From positions 2,943,987-3,007,986 of the forward strand of contig NW_023998490.1 in the NCBI RefSeq assembly GCF_014805625.2: a stretch of 64,000 bases of DNA, given 5' to 3'. Positions 51,001 to 56,884 of this stretch are shown in pieces. The notes below the pieces were generated by a model. It worked only from the letters and a program-made list of their open reading frames with translations. It did no database searches and was not told where the DNA came from. Position numbers and translations under genes: made by a program. The stretch's first letter is position 1. Every line of letters starts with the position of its first letter. Source of the stretch: Glossina fuscipes (Eukaryota > Arthropoda > Insecta > Diptera > Glossinidae).

Positions 51001-53834
51001 AACCCTTCACTAAGTTTTTGCCGCTTGCTAGTAGAGTTAAGTTTTTCAGAAACATCAAAGCTTTCTTCGTCACCCACAAAGATCATCTTAAGTAATTAAA
51101 AAGTATTCTAGATTGCTGAGGCATTTTTTAGCCAGTTTCTTAACTCTTGCGCATGATTTGTGTACACATCGTGTGAAACAAAAAATTACCAGTCGATATA
51201 AAAACTCTAAGTTTCAAGAAAATATTATATAACACAGTTCATGTTGTATGTTTTCTTTATAATATAATTTAGTTTAGTATAGATTAAAAAAAACAAAAAA
51301 AAGAATTGGTTAAATTTATAGATGTGGGAGTGATTTATTTTCGGCACAATGCGTGACACAGAAATCGATAGAACTCTTTAATTATCGTAAAACAGTGGAC
51401 GGTGCGGATAGGAGCAGTTCAATTAGCGCATGATGTACAGCGGATGCACGAACGCTATAAGAAAATAATTTCCACTCCATAGACATTATGTAACCGAACT
51501 ACCACATGTTATATGAAGAACATTCTTTTCTTTAATTCCTCTTAATTCCATTATTATTATTATTATTATTATCATTGCTATGCATTTAACCAGAGAAATA
51601 ATTTCTAAGACGCAATCCTTAAAGCGCTTGCATGTAGGGCTACTAGCGTTTTCTTGTGTCTACATTTTATTATTTGCTAGCAATTTTTAAGTTTTCAACA
51701 AACAATCCCTCTTTCAACAATAAATTGTTCGCTCTTTATCGAATAAAACCGATTTTAATCGTTCGCTTCGAGTTTTCCGCACAATTATTATACGACCATA
51801 CGTATAGCTTGGTTACACGTCATCGCTGATTTTAATTGCAATGTAATGGGAATACTGCCCGACTAGATGCTTAACATAAGAAGAGAGAACTTTTTTTTTT
51901 TTTAACATATGGTCAACCATTCAGGGAGTGTCTCTGATTTGTGTAATACGATCACGGTCGGAAGGAAGGGAGGAAAAAGGAAAAGATAGGAAAGCGGCTA
52001 ATCAGTAATTGTTATGCTTGCCTTTACCGACTAAGTGCTCACTACAACTACGAGCACCGTAAATTCTACCGCATCGAGATTTGAACCCTCGAAAGCGGAC
52101 TTAGTAGTCGGGATTCTTACGTAGTCGGCTACTCATACGGACTAGCGTTTCTAACGTAAACTAACTTCTACTTTTGTATTACTCATGAAATTTGAATATC
52201 TTGTTACACACTTGTTACACACACACACACACACACTGATATGTGGTATATTCATAGCGTATGGAAAATATATTGCGAGCATCAAAGTGTTAAGTTCGCT
52301 TTGGTATCACATTTTGGTTAAATTATTCTCTTGTTAATTTTACTTTATATGCAATCGGCCAAAGAGCGTTGACCCAGGGTTGGCCGCTTTGATATTTTCT
52401 TAATATACGGACCGATATGCAGGATCGGGGGATAATGACGTTGGAAGTCATGGCCGTTGGCTCCGATAGTGATCTTGAATAGATTGCCAATTAAGTTCGA
52501 ACGGAGGAGAAGAAGATGACACTTCCCCTTGCTTCTAGATTCAACTGCCGTACGAGTAACATAGTGTATCGGTAAAATTAGATAAGTTTCAATACGTACA
52601 GGGAAGCCTGTAAAGATGTTCTGCCAGCTAATAGTGCGATAAGAAAAGATTAGATTAGGCTAACTAGCCGAGACGCTCGAGTCTTTCAGGACTAGCCAAC
52701 ATGACATCTTCTAATTTCCATTAGCCTTCGATGCATTTATAATACAAATAATACATATCGATTTAAGTAAATAAATTACTGTGAAAATGAGCAGAGTTTA
52801 TGGTAATAAAGTTGGAAAAGAACGTTGGAAAGTACCAAACTTTGGTTGCTATGATATGCATAATATATCAAAGATAAGGTTAAAGCAACTTTTCAGTAAA
52901 GGGCCAGAGCACTTGATAAAGTTTATTGGGGTATGTGTATACCTGACCTGTGTAGGTCACATTTTCTAAAACTGTTTTCGTCAGGAAGGAATTTAAATTC
53001 TGTACATAAGGCTGTCTGTCTGTCTGTCTGTCTGTCTGCCTATGTGTTACGAAAGCGAATCTTTATTCCACCGCCTGCAATAATTAGAAAAATCGTTTCA
53101 TCGATTTAGCAATAATTAGCAAAAACTTTGAAAATTTTCCCCTTTTCGCTAGGTTATCACATTAACATTGAAGAAGAAGAAATCTTTAGACATTTAAATT
53201 GGATCGCAAATTTTCCTTTAATTGAACATCCCGTCCAAGTTTGAAATCAAGTAAATTAGATAAAAAGCCGGACCAAAATAGAAAATGGGATTTCACTTCA
53301 CATTTTTACGCGAGAACATGAAAGCATAAGAGAATGAGATTTTAAATTTACATACATATCAACTATACGAGTGTTCGAGTCGAACACTGTAAAAAAGCTG
53401 GTGGCGGTTATCTGAAGATTTCTGCTTGCATATCATATGTGACGCCAACAATTTTAGCCACTTTTAATCGCTACCATTATTAGATATCGGCGATCGGTTA
53501 ATCGAAGTAATCGGTTTAGAAAACTGCCTGCATATGGGTCAAGTTCGCACCGGCTTAAGGGCTTCTGGTCGGCGTTTGGCTCAATGTAGCGAAGTTATAA
53601 TAAAAACTAAAAAAACTTTTCCTATGCAAATTGATGGTGAACCCTGGATGCAAATGCCTTGCACGGTAAGGATGAAATCATTCGTACCTATCCCCTACAG
53701 GCGATTACCATTTATTTATTCATTTATCTTTGTTTTGCGCACAGATTAAAATAACGCATAAAAATCAAGTTCCAATGCTAATGGCACCACGTTCCGCCAA
53801 AGGACGAGGTTTCTTTAATATGCTATGCAGCTGA
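2090..53834 (+). CDS. Dgk: Type I (EF-hand) diacylglycerol kinase, 5'-partial, 17 exons
   Basis: This gene encodes the kinase that phosphorylates diacylglycerol to phosphatidic acid, ending diacylglycerol signalling at membranes. CDS = join(2090..2291, 2379..2549, 2701..2985, 11569..11694, 11787..11911, 22081..22189, 23023..23154, 25831..26045, 32648..32779, 32997..33162, 37231..37317, 37411..37619, 38763..39845, 48786..48941, 49116..49338, 53484..53665, 53745..53834): 3693 nt, 1230 residues plus TGA, all phases consistent, all GT-AG. Domains by residue of this partial protein: recoverin-homology tail 1-34; low-complexity linker to about 220; EF-hand loops 268-279 and 313-324; C1 fingers 352-401 and 421-468; catalytic domain from about 513 with CGGDGTVGW at 570-578 and [11 protein letters not shown]; insertion 654-1000; accessory domain from 1001. 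EF-hands plus two C1 domains identify the vertebrate alpha/beta/gamma type. No start codon is seen, so the 5' end is missing. Exon edges rest on splice sites and remembered family alignment. Confidence 0.95.
2379..2549 (+). CDS. Dgk: Dgk exon 2 of window: low-complexity linker
   Basis: The reading frame [20 protein letters not shown] is entered after a weak acceptor (attaag) and left at a weak donor (gtgatc). The phases (1 in, 1 out) match both neighbours, and without splicing the frame hits a stop at once. The acceptor could instead be the AG at 2423-2424, but that breaks the phase. Boundaries are less sure than for other exons. Confidence 0.7.
2701..2985 (+). CDS. Dgk: Dgk exon 3 of window: Ser/Asn/Gly-rich linker
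   Basis: Acceptor ctttctag and donor gtaagt bound 95 codons rich in Ser, Asn, Gly and Thr, including a [12 protein letters not shown] segment. It links the recoverin-homology part to the EF-hand region and is probably disordered. The donor is followed by an 8.6-kb intron. Confidence 0.8.
3649..4915 (+). mobile_element. Mariner copy 1 (mellifera-type), full length, one nonsense codon
   Basis: The element is 1267 bp with terminal inverted repeats (TTAGTTTGGGGAAAAAG at the left; the right end reads TTAGGTTGGGAAAAAAG on the other strand) and TA duplications at 3647-3648 and 4916-4917. It inserted in the third intron of Dgk seen here. The transposase frame spans nearly its whole length. Protein motifs suggest the mellifera group of mariner (DD34D), judged from memory. 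The right boundary is directly followed by a TTCATT-type simple array. Confidence 0.93.
3834..4862 (+). pseudogene. Mariner transposase, copy 1, interrupted by in-frame TGA
   Basis: From ATG at 3834 to TAA at 4860-4862 is 343 codons, normal for a mariner transposase. The paired helix-turn-helix N-terminus ([33 protein letters not shown]) and all three catalytic Asp are present: [13 protein letters not shown] and [12 protein letters not shown], with 34 residues between the second and third. A TGA at 4299-4301 follows TGDEK, where the family has Trp, so TGG to TGA is the likely change. The segment [12 protein letters not shown] looks about seven residues shorter than related transposases (from memory). 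Starting at ATG 3654 would translate the inverted repeat and is rejected. Confidence 0.9.
4985..6230. repeat. TTCATT/TTTATT-type low-complexity array
   Basis: About 1.2 kb of the + strand is built from degenerate 4- to 8-base words (attc, attt, taat, cattc) with almost no G. A perfect 44-bp tandem duplication lies within it (units start at 5661, 5705 and, partly, 5749). It begins about 70 bases after the end of mariner copy 1. Confidence 0.85.
6290..6690 (+). repeat. Dispersed repeat family B, diverged copy
   Basis: It starts with the catctgtccgctgac type of run and ends ccgaatataattttc (6670-6684), as at 21322, 38665 and 60385. The interior is poorly conserved. Confidence 0.4.
7041..7134. 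repeat. TA and CATA microsatellites
   Basis: A (TA)n run at about 7041-7060 is followed by a (CATA)n run at about 7107-7130. Confidence 0.9.
8620..8990 (+). repeat. Dispersed repeat family A, + orientation
   Basis: Diagnostic words in order: tgagtaatgagcaaaaa, gtgcaagaatttccaacgt, cagacgg, aagaatatatatac, gcttccttctcggtgctgca and ttttgacaaaatga. The same order recurs near 28.05-28.45 and 43.64-43.91 kb, and its second half near 49.72-50.03 kb. Confidence 0.6.
9533..9557. repeat. Poly(A) run (25 bp)
   Basis: An uninterrupted run of A on the + strand. I looked for a retroposed gene or element on its 5' side and recognised none. Confidence 0.9.
11569..11694 (+). CDS. Dgk: Dgk exon 4 of window: segment before EF-hand 1
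   Basis: Acceptor ttcgcag and donor gtaagt frame [20 protein letters not shown] and [12 protein letters not shown]. This is the conserved helix that leads into the first EF-hand of type I diacylglycerol kinases. Entry and exit are both phase 1. Confidence 0.92.
11787..11911 (+). CDS. Dgk: Dgk exon 5 of window: EF-hand 1
   Basis: The exon holds the calcium loop [12 protein letters not shown], with acidic or amide ligands at positions 1, 3, 5, 9 and 12, so calcium binding should be intact. It continues [13 protein letters not shown], joining EF-hand 1 to 2. The preceding intron is only 92 bp; the following one is about 10.2 kb. Confidence 0.95.
12040..12460 (+). repeat. Dispersed repeat family D, copy
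   Basis: Has gtctgtctgtctgctcgcc, gtgttcaacatagaggtcgc, aaaagtcgttgtgtgtatta and aatggtgggcccacgcct, in the same order as the copy at 25.0 kb. Confidence 0.45.
12925..13540 (-). mobile_element. Degenerate mariner fossil of a second lineage
   Basis: Read on the minus strand, broken frames give [15 protein letters not shown], then [16 protein letters not shown], then [20 protein letters not shown], then [11 protein letters not shown] and a stop. These follow the order seen in the C-terminal half of cecropia/irritans-like mariner transposases. Frameshifts separate them, and the HQDN and SPD regions seem lost. A terminal-repeat-like sequence (cggccgataagtcgtgac) lies at 12932-12949. The other end was not found. 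Confidence 0.65.
15320..15430 (+). repeat. SINE-like element, third copy (partial)
   Basis: It shares the order actagactgcagccac, a C/T-rich run, gtgttacacgaata and ggacggacatctctc with the copy at 31.2 kb. It is shorter and lacks a clear A tail. Confidence 0.4.
16471..16745 (-). mobile_element. Tc1-like transposase fragment (N-terminal)
   Basis: The minus strand encodes [20 protein letters not shown] then ATVYAIM, and further [20 protein letters not shown]. This is the helix-turn-helix and GRPR-like linker region of Tc1 transposases (ARLAG-SVTK...VSRATVSKVM type). The frame ends in tandem stops soon after (TGATGA at 16470-16465). No catalytic part or inverted repeat was recognised next to it. 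Confidence 0.7.
18806..19982 (+). mobile_element. Mariner copy 2 (same family), internally deleted
   Basis: The element is 1177 bp with the same inverted repeats and TA duplications at 18804-18805 and 19983-19984, in the fifth Dgk intron of the window. It is nearly identical to copy 1 over long stretches (for example the roughly 290 bp up to the shared TGA). It is 90 bp shorter than copy 1 because of one internal replacement. Confidence 0.93.
18991..19941 (+). pseudogene. Mariner transposase, copy 2, two nonsense codons and lost third Asp
   Basis: The frame from ATG 18991 carries the same TGA as copy 1 (19456-19458) and a further TAG at 19492-19494 where copy 1 has TGG. The 99 bases found at 4620-4718 of copy 1 are replaced by 9 bases near 19777, an in-frame net loss of 30 codons that removes the [12 protein letters not shown] region with the third catalytic Asp. 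The normal stop has mutated, so the frame runs on to TGA at 19939-19941. It cannot make an active enzyme. Confidence 0.9.
20050..20175 (+). repeat. SINE-like element, fourth copy (partial)
   Basis: A diverged copy: ggcataacacttg, a C/T-rich run (tttctctttcttcccactt), then gagaggacatctctg. It lies 70 bases after mariner copy 2. Confidence 0.3.
20540..21340. repeat. Compound repeat: family A (+), family A (-), family B (+)
   Basis: The part 20540-20715 is family A in + orientation, 20720-20990 is family A reversed (agactccacaaagtgtatat, then catctgtccgtctcgcacgc), and 20990-21340 is a second unit that ends accgaatataattttc. The A(-)/B(+) order recurs at 37.8-38.7 kb. Confidence 0.5.
22081..22189 (+). 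CDS. Dgk: Dgk exon 6 of window: EF-hand 2
   Basis: Acceptor tctttgcag, donor gtaaga. It encodes [19 protein letters not shown] then DEWQRGG: loop [12 protein letters not shown] with a complete ligand set. The end, IPLLVLLG, joins directly to VD at the start of the C1 region. Confidence 0.95.
22314..22471. repeat. CA and GTT microsatellites
   Basis: (CA)n at 22314-22330 and (GTT)n at 22453-22471, both in the intron after EF-hand 2. Confidence 0.9.
23023..23154 (+). CDS. Dgk: Dgk exon 7 of window: first half of C1 finger 1
   Basis: Acceptor atatgcag, donor gtaagt. It carries [17 protein letters not shown], the His and first Cys pair of a C1 zinc finger (H-x12-C-x2-C), and the start of the second Cys pair (GLCCV). 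The finger is completed in the next exon. Confidence 0.95.
25010..25345 (+). repeat. Dispersed repeat family D
   Basis: Has a gtctgtctgtccatctg run, gtgttcaacctacaggggg and, farther on, aatgtcgttgtatgaataa and aatggtggccctgtacct. The same order is seen at 12.04-12.46 kb. Confidence 0.45.
25831..26045 (+). CDS. Dgk: Dgk exon 8 of window: C1 finger 1 end, most of finger 2
   Basis: It completes C1 finger 1 ([10 protein letters not shown]7-C, all ligands present). After a Lys/Gly-rich spacer it begins finger 2 ([15 protein letters not shown], then NCVWCHMM). Finger 2 has the looser spacing usual for the second C1 of this family, so lipid binding by it is uncertain. Donor gtaagc. Confidence 0.95.
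28050..28450 (+). repeat. Dispersed repeat family A, copy
   Basis: Shares gtgatgagcaagaaa, gtgcaaagacttccaatgtt, cagacggacggacatggctt, aagaatatatatac and cattatgacaaaatgatta with the copy at 8.6 kb. Confidence 0.6.
28976..29010. repeat. TG microsatellite
   Basis: An imperfect (TG)n run with tct interruptions. It produces a spurious Cys/Val-repeat reading frame. Confidence 0.9.
29817..30320 (+). mobile_element. Internally deleted mariner fossil, third lineage
   Basis: An ATG at 29814 opens [20 protein letters not shown], the N-terminal helix of a mariner transposase, then jumps to [13 protein letters not shown]. Farther on, shifted frames give [20 protein letters not shown], matching the third-Asp region, and [14 protein letters not shown], matching the AIPKxxFxxCF C-terminal segment. 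The first two catalytic Asp are gone. It is a deletion derivative with several frame breaks. Confidence 0.6.
31160..31310 (+). repeat. SINE-like element, second copy
   Basis: The segment ggctgcggccacc, a C/T-rich run, then acggtcatcgtattacacgaa and a final run of eight A matches the body of the copy at 51.9-52.1 kb in the same order. The tRNA-like head is not clear here. Confidence 0.45.
32310..32545 (+). repeat. Dispersed repeat family C
   Basis: Diagnostic words: ccatataacgac, gtggtataaaaactggtccg and attcagaaagcgattctgaa. Related runs occur near 34.90-35.06, 35.25-35.42, 54.17-54.40 and 58.94-59.13 kb. Confidence 0.5.
32648..32779 (+). CDS. Dgk: Dgk exon 9 of window: C1 finger 2 end and linker
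   Basis: The exon starts after taacacaag and opens [13 protein letters not shown], the last ligands of C1 finger 2, joined in phase 0 to CHMM of the previous exon. It goes on with a Pro-rich linker, [17 protein letters not shown], toward the kinase domain. Strong donor gtgagt. Confidence 0.9.
32997..33162 (+). CDS. Dgk: Dgk exon 10 of window: catalytic domain start
   Basis: It encodes [20 protein letters not shown] and [20 protein letters not shown], the opening beta strand and lipid-kinase signature of the catalytic domain. Acceptor catcag, donor gtaaat. The phase 0 entry excludes the other AGs nearby. Confidence 0.95.
33163..37230 (+). other. Dgk intron 10 of window (4.1 kb)
   Basis: Contains dispersed repeat copies near 34.9-35.1 and 35.25-35.42 kb and a CA microsatellite at 36033-36069. 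No other structure was recognised. Confidence 0.65.
36033..36069. repeat. CA microsatellite
   Basis: A clean (AC)n run of about 18 units. Both strands give meaningless His/Thr or Cys/Val frames. Confidence 0.95.
37231..37317 (+). CDS. Dgk: Dgk exon 11 of window: nucleotide-binding GGDGT motif
   Basis: This short exon carries [19 protein letters not shown] and [14 protein letters not shown] is the glycine-rich ATP-binding motif of diacylglycerol and sphingosine kinases and is intact. Acceptor ataaccag, donor gtaaat; the next intron is 93 bp. Confidence 0.96.
37411..37619 (+). CDS. Dgk: Dgk exon 12 of window: catalytic core
   Basis: It contains [20 protein letters not shown] and [10 protein letters not shown], the most conserved stretch of the family, then [25 protein letters not shown] linker sequence at its end. 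Acceptor atttcag, donor gttagt, leaving in phase 0 just before the long insertion exon. Confidence 0.96.
37790..38690. repeat. Compound repeat: family A (-) followed by family B (+)
   Basis: The part 37790-38165 carries the family A words reversed (agactccacaaatatata, gcattctcttggccgc, ttttgctcattagtcataaa). The part 38240-38690 matches 20990-21340 (acaccatataaattt, gtgtataaaagattcgg, ccgaatacaatttcc). It sits just before Dgk exon 13. Confidence 0.5.
38763..39845 (+). CDS. Dgk: Dgk exon 13 of window: low-complexity insertion in kinase domain
   Basis: This 361-codon exon is by far the largest. Its last 14 codons ([14 protein letters not shown]) resume the conserved fold. The first 347 codons are an insertion rich in Ser, Thr, Gln and Asn, with a glutamine tract near 39241-39285 and many (T/A)-rich runs. 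In the vertebrate alpha type the matching linker is only about 15 residues. The exon stays open for 1083 bp and its ends fit in phase 0, so it is coding. Its role is unknown; a disordered regulatory or phosphorylated loop is an inference. Confidence 0.88.
42767..43100 (-). mobile_element. Mariner C-terminal fossil
   Basis: On the minus strand one frame gives [14 protein letters not shown] (the HQDN motif with Asp replaced by Asn), and the next gives [16 protein letters not shown] followed by [20 protein letters not shown]. These match the second- and third-Asp regions of irritans/cecropia-like mariners with a frameshift between. No inverted repeats were found. Confidence 0.6.
43640..43915 (+). 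repeat. Dispersed repeat family A, copy
   Basis: Shares gtgcaagagcttccaatgtt, tgccaagtttgaagtc, agaatatatataa, cagaagtttccttctgggcg and ttttgacaaaatga with the other copies. Confidence 0.6.
48786..48941 (+). CDS. Dgk: Dgk exon 14 of window: accessory domain start
   Basis: It encodes [19 protein letters not shown] then [19 protein letters not shown], which matches the start of the accessory kinase domain. It joins in phase 0 to YFSVGV. The acceptor AG at 48784-48785 is preceded by an A-tract instead of a pyrimidine tract. Donor gtaagt. Confidence 0.92.
49116..49338 (+). CDS. Dgk: Dgk exon 15 of window: accessory domain middle
   Basis: It carries [20 protein letters not shown], the conserved core of the accessory domain, then a basic linker ([20 protein letters not shown]) and a Ser-rich stretch. 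Acceptor ctttcag, donor gtaata. The basic linker looks specific to insects, but I cannot check that here. Confidence 0.94.
50240..50580 (-). mobile_element. Mariner C-terminal fossil, another lineage
   Basis: The minus strand reads [10 protein letters not shown], stop, [20 protein letters not shown] then LAGT, which matches the third-Asp region of mariners with the motif ALEWEVLSHAAYSPDLSPADFHLFRS. Decayed sequence follows toward 50240. No inverted repeat was found. It lies in the Dgk intron between exons 15 and 16. Confidence 0.65.
51550..51572. repeat. ATT microsatellite
   Basis: A perfect (ATT)n run of about seven units. Confidence 0.9.
51891..52145 (-). repeat. SINE-like element with tRNA-like head and A tail
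   Basis: On the minus strand a tRNA-like segment with a B-box (GGTTCAAATCT) and a pairing T-arm (CGAGG/TCTCG) is followed by a pyrimidine-rich body and ends in 13 A (51903-51891). Similar bodies recur at about 31.16-31.31, 15.32-15.43 and 20.05-20.17 kb. The D- and anticodon arms do not fold well, so it is not a working tRNA. Confidence 0.5.
52216..52236. repeat. CA microsatellite
   Basis: A perfect (AC)n run of about ten units. Confidence 0.9.
53012..53038. repeat. CTGT microsatellite
   Basis: A (CTGT)n run of six to seven units. It may have grown from the gtctgtccg run of one of the dispersed repeats. Confidence 0.85.
53484..53665 (+). CDS. Dgk: Dgk exon 16 of window: accessory domain end
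   Basis: It encodes [20 protein letters not shown], then [12 protein letters not shown] and [22 protein letters not shown] is the classic C-terminal motif of diacylglycerol kinases. Acceptor attattag, donor gtaagg, and then a 79-bp intron. Confidence 0.96.
53745..53834 (+). CDS. Dgk: Dgk exon 17 of window: C-terminus and stop
   Basis: After gcgcacag it reads [20 protein letters not shown] then RGFFNMLCS and TGA at 53832-53834. [10 protein letters not shown] is the usual end of type I enzymes, so the C-terminus is complete. Confidence 0.96.
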   Translation: MKITHKNQVPMLMAPRSAKGRGFFNMLCS

Positions 53835-54403
53835 TTTAGACGCAGTGTTTCATCGAGTTCAATATTACGGAAACGGTTTTTAACCGCCGCCAATAATGCA
53901 AGCAGTAATCCTACTACAACAACCATACACACTACAGAAACTACCACCGTCCAACGTATAGATTAGCTTTAATATTATTAAGATACGAAGTAGTACTTAA
54001 ACGGAATATAAATTATACACACACGCGCATATACCTATACGTATACCCGCGCGCACGCACACATACACCCATACACGAATAATAAATGGATATACGACTA
54101 ACTTTTAAATATAAGAACAAGTGAAAACACTGTAGTAGGTTACAGCCACCCTTAAATACCGTACTCCGTCATTATTCACATAATGACCTTTCAAAATAAA
54201 ACCGTTATACGAGAAGTGAAAAAGTGGTCCAATCTGATAATTTTCAATACCGTTGGTCGAAGAACTTAAACAATTTCATCGGAGTACCTCACATATCGCG
54301 AGATATAGGTTGAAAACAAAAAGACATGATAGACAGACGGATAGACGGACAGACAAGCTTAGATGGATTCATAAAAGGGTTCTGCATCGGTCGGCATAAT
54401 AAA
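53835..54403 (+). other. Dgk: Probable Dgk 3' untranslated region
   Basis: AATAAA occurs at 54081-54086 and again at 54398-54403; either could serve as the poly(A) signal. The stretch between includes an alternating purine/pyrimidine CA/CG run near 54016-54080. The second signal lies inside a dispersed repeat, so the first is preferred. True ends need transcript data. Confidence 0.4.
54165..54400 (+). repeat. Dispersed repeat family C, copy
   Basis: Shares cataatgacctttc, gtgaaaaagtggtccaat, ttttcaataccgttgg and a cagacggatagacggacag run with the copy at 32.3 kb. Confidence 0.5.
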
Positions 54404-54837
54404 ATATATATCCGTTTCAAGTCCATTTGGGTGGGCATACATCTGCACTAACGTAACATACTCTTGTAGCACAAATGGCGTAGAGTACAAAAATGGCACA
54501 GCTATCGCACTTATTCATATAAAAACGTATAACAAAAGTAGTCCTGGGTACTTCAAGGTCATTTTGAACCTCCCCTTCTCCCCCCCCGCACACGCACACA
54601 CATACATATATGTACATATACACGGAGAGATTCGTTACATAATTCAGCCTGTAGAGTATCTGGATTGTTAGTTGTTAAGTTATAAAACATATGGAAAATA
54701 TTTCACTTTATTTATAAATAGCATTACACAAAGTCCATTTACACATACATATAAATATAAAAATTATATGTATAAAGTATAACAGATAAAAAAAAAATAG
54801 AACCTAACAAGGGAAATTTTAAGTCCTAATATAATAT

Positions 54838-54902
54838 ATTGACACATATATACATATATATACACATATATATACACATATATATATATATATATATATA
54901 CT
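54838..54902. repeat. CATATATA/TA microsatellite
   Basis: Alternating cacatatatata units end in a pure TA run. It lies downstream of Dgk. Confidence 0.9.
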
Positions 54903-55368
54903 TGCTCTTATACAAAAGCATTCTAAACCGCACACGCATATATTAAAAAACTTTAAATCTCCAACTATGCATAGAAAAATTTTAGATATATAAAGCTTTT
55001 TAGTCCAATAGGTTCCAGAACAAAATGTAACTCTAAAGAGACCAAAAGAAAAAAAAACCAAAAGTAACAACAAGAATAGAGTATAAAGAAACAAAAAAAC
55101 TAACATTACAGATTTTAAAAATTGTTAAATATACAAGCAAAAAATGGAAGACAGATTTACAGAAAAATTAGGTAAAACGAATTCTAAAAAAAGAAAAAAA
55201 ACGAATGCTAACATTGAAAACCTTCTAAAATATAAGCAAATATTTAAAAGAAAAAATTTTTTTCACATATCACAGACTTTTGTTATATAACAAATAGAAC
55301 TATTATTATATAACAAAGTTTTATATAATTTGTTTTTAAAATATTATTTTTATATTTAATATTTTACT

Positions 55369-55369
<1 letters not shown>

Positions 55370-55397
<28 letters not shown>
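55370..55397. repeat. Poly(T) run (28 bp)
   Basis: An uninterrupted T run on the + strand, followed by aattaaaagc. It could be the A tail of a minus-strand retroposon, but nothing recognisable lies on its right side. Confidence 0.9.
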
Positions 55398-55401
<4 letters not shown>

Positions 55402-56884
55402 AAAAGCAAAGCTAAACTGTATTCAGAACCGGAATATATGAAATGAATACTTCACATGCCAAATCGATTAACTCCATTTTCTGAATTTTGTTCTAAAATT
55501 TTAATATTTAAGTACTTGATTGACTTTGTAACGGTAATATTCCATGAATATAAGTGTTAATCATATTAGATGACAACTTCTTCATTCTTGGTCATTGAAT
55601 AATGAATAATATATTTCAGAATCCAACATCGTAATATAAATTTAATTAAAACACTTTCTAACAAAGCCATTGAAGGTTGAATACGGCTGACAAATAACCA
55701 TAAAGGCATATATCGATTAAGGAATAAAATATTGTTTGTTGTATTCCACGTTGTTGTATACTACGTACGGTACAGAATATACTAAGTTTATGCAAACGTA
55801 CGTAACATACAGAAGAGCTTAAGATAGACTCACCATTTATTGTATGTTCGTTTCTCCCCCTGTCCGTCTGATCTGTCCATGTATTTTTGAGATATTTTAT
55901 GAAATTTGCAACATTGACATGTTTTGACCCAAGAACGAACGCTATGGAAAATGATTTGTAGGTGTCCACGTTTTCCACCAATCGCCATGTGATGTCTTAT
56001 ATTGCAACGTGGTTACGTAACCGTTCCTACAAAACCTGCATCTTTGTATGGCGAAAAAGGCATAATTCATCCATAAGGTGAAAATAGATCCAGTATAACA
56101 GTTAATTGACTAAGAAGTAAACCTTATCGAATCTGGACCACGTAGGCGTATTGCTTAGATATCACCGCATATAACGATTCTCAGGAAATGTTAAAAAGTT
56201 TTTAATGTTTTATGACAAAAATATGTTCATAGTAGCAATTTGATCCACATTTGTTAGACCACACTCCTTATAAGATTCCTCATGAATAGTAAGGCCTTCA
56301 GAAAAAATATAATGTTTGATATTTTACGATGAACATTTTTCTGTAATAGCAATCGAACACAAGAATTGACGGTAGGGATTTGGATCACACAGGTATATTG
56401 CTTCGACCACAAATACACAAAGGTTGTCATGAAATCATAAGGGAGAAAATCTAATTTCTAGTTTCTAATACTAGAAACTGAAAAACAATAATATATTTTG
56501 GAAGTATATTAAAATTGGATCACGCCTTGTGACGTTTTGGATTTACCCCAATATCCGGGCTTTCATGAAAAATATTCCTTTGCATGAAAATAATGTGTAA
56601 TTTTTGATATATTATCACCAAAACGCTAGAATAACTAACTACTCTAGACCAAGTGCTATAGGGTATCTAAAAGTCGGCCTTGCCTGCCTATAATATTATT
56701 GTTTTCATCTTACTGTTCTATTTGCATAAGTTTCAATAAGTATAAAACTTAATTTCTTAACAAAAGTATATAAATAAATTCTTAATTTATCTTTCAAAAC
56801 AAACAAAACCATATTCCATATGTACTTCATAGAAAATAATCATATGCGCAAAAATGTAACTTAATATTAATTAAACTACGTCAT

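Larger units (their letters stand above)
49339..53483 (+). other. Dgk intron 15 of window (4.1 kb)
   Basis: Contains a dispersed repeat copy near 49.72-50.03 kb, a mariner fossil at 50.24-50.58 kb, an ATT run at 51550-51572, a SINE-like copy at 51.89-52.14 kb, CA and CTGT microsatellites, and a 9-bp perfect inverted repeat at 53370-53388. Confidence 0.65.

Noticed and set aside
52050..52140. tRNA gene on the minus strand
   Set aside because: The B-box and T-arm fit, and six acceptor pairs (CCGTAT/ATGCGG) can form, but the D-loop would have only four bases and no anticodon stem forms. It is better read as the head of a SINE.
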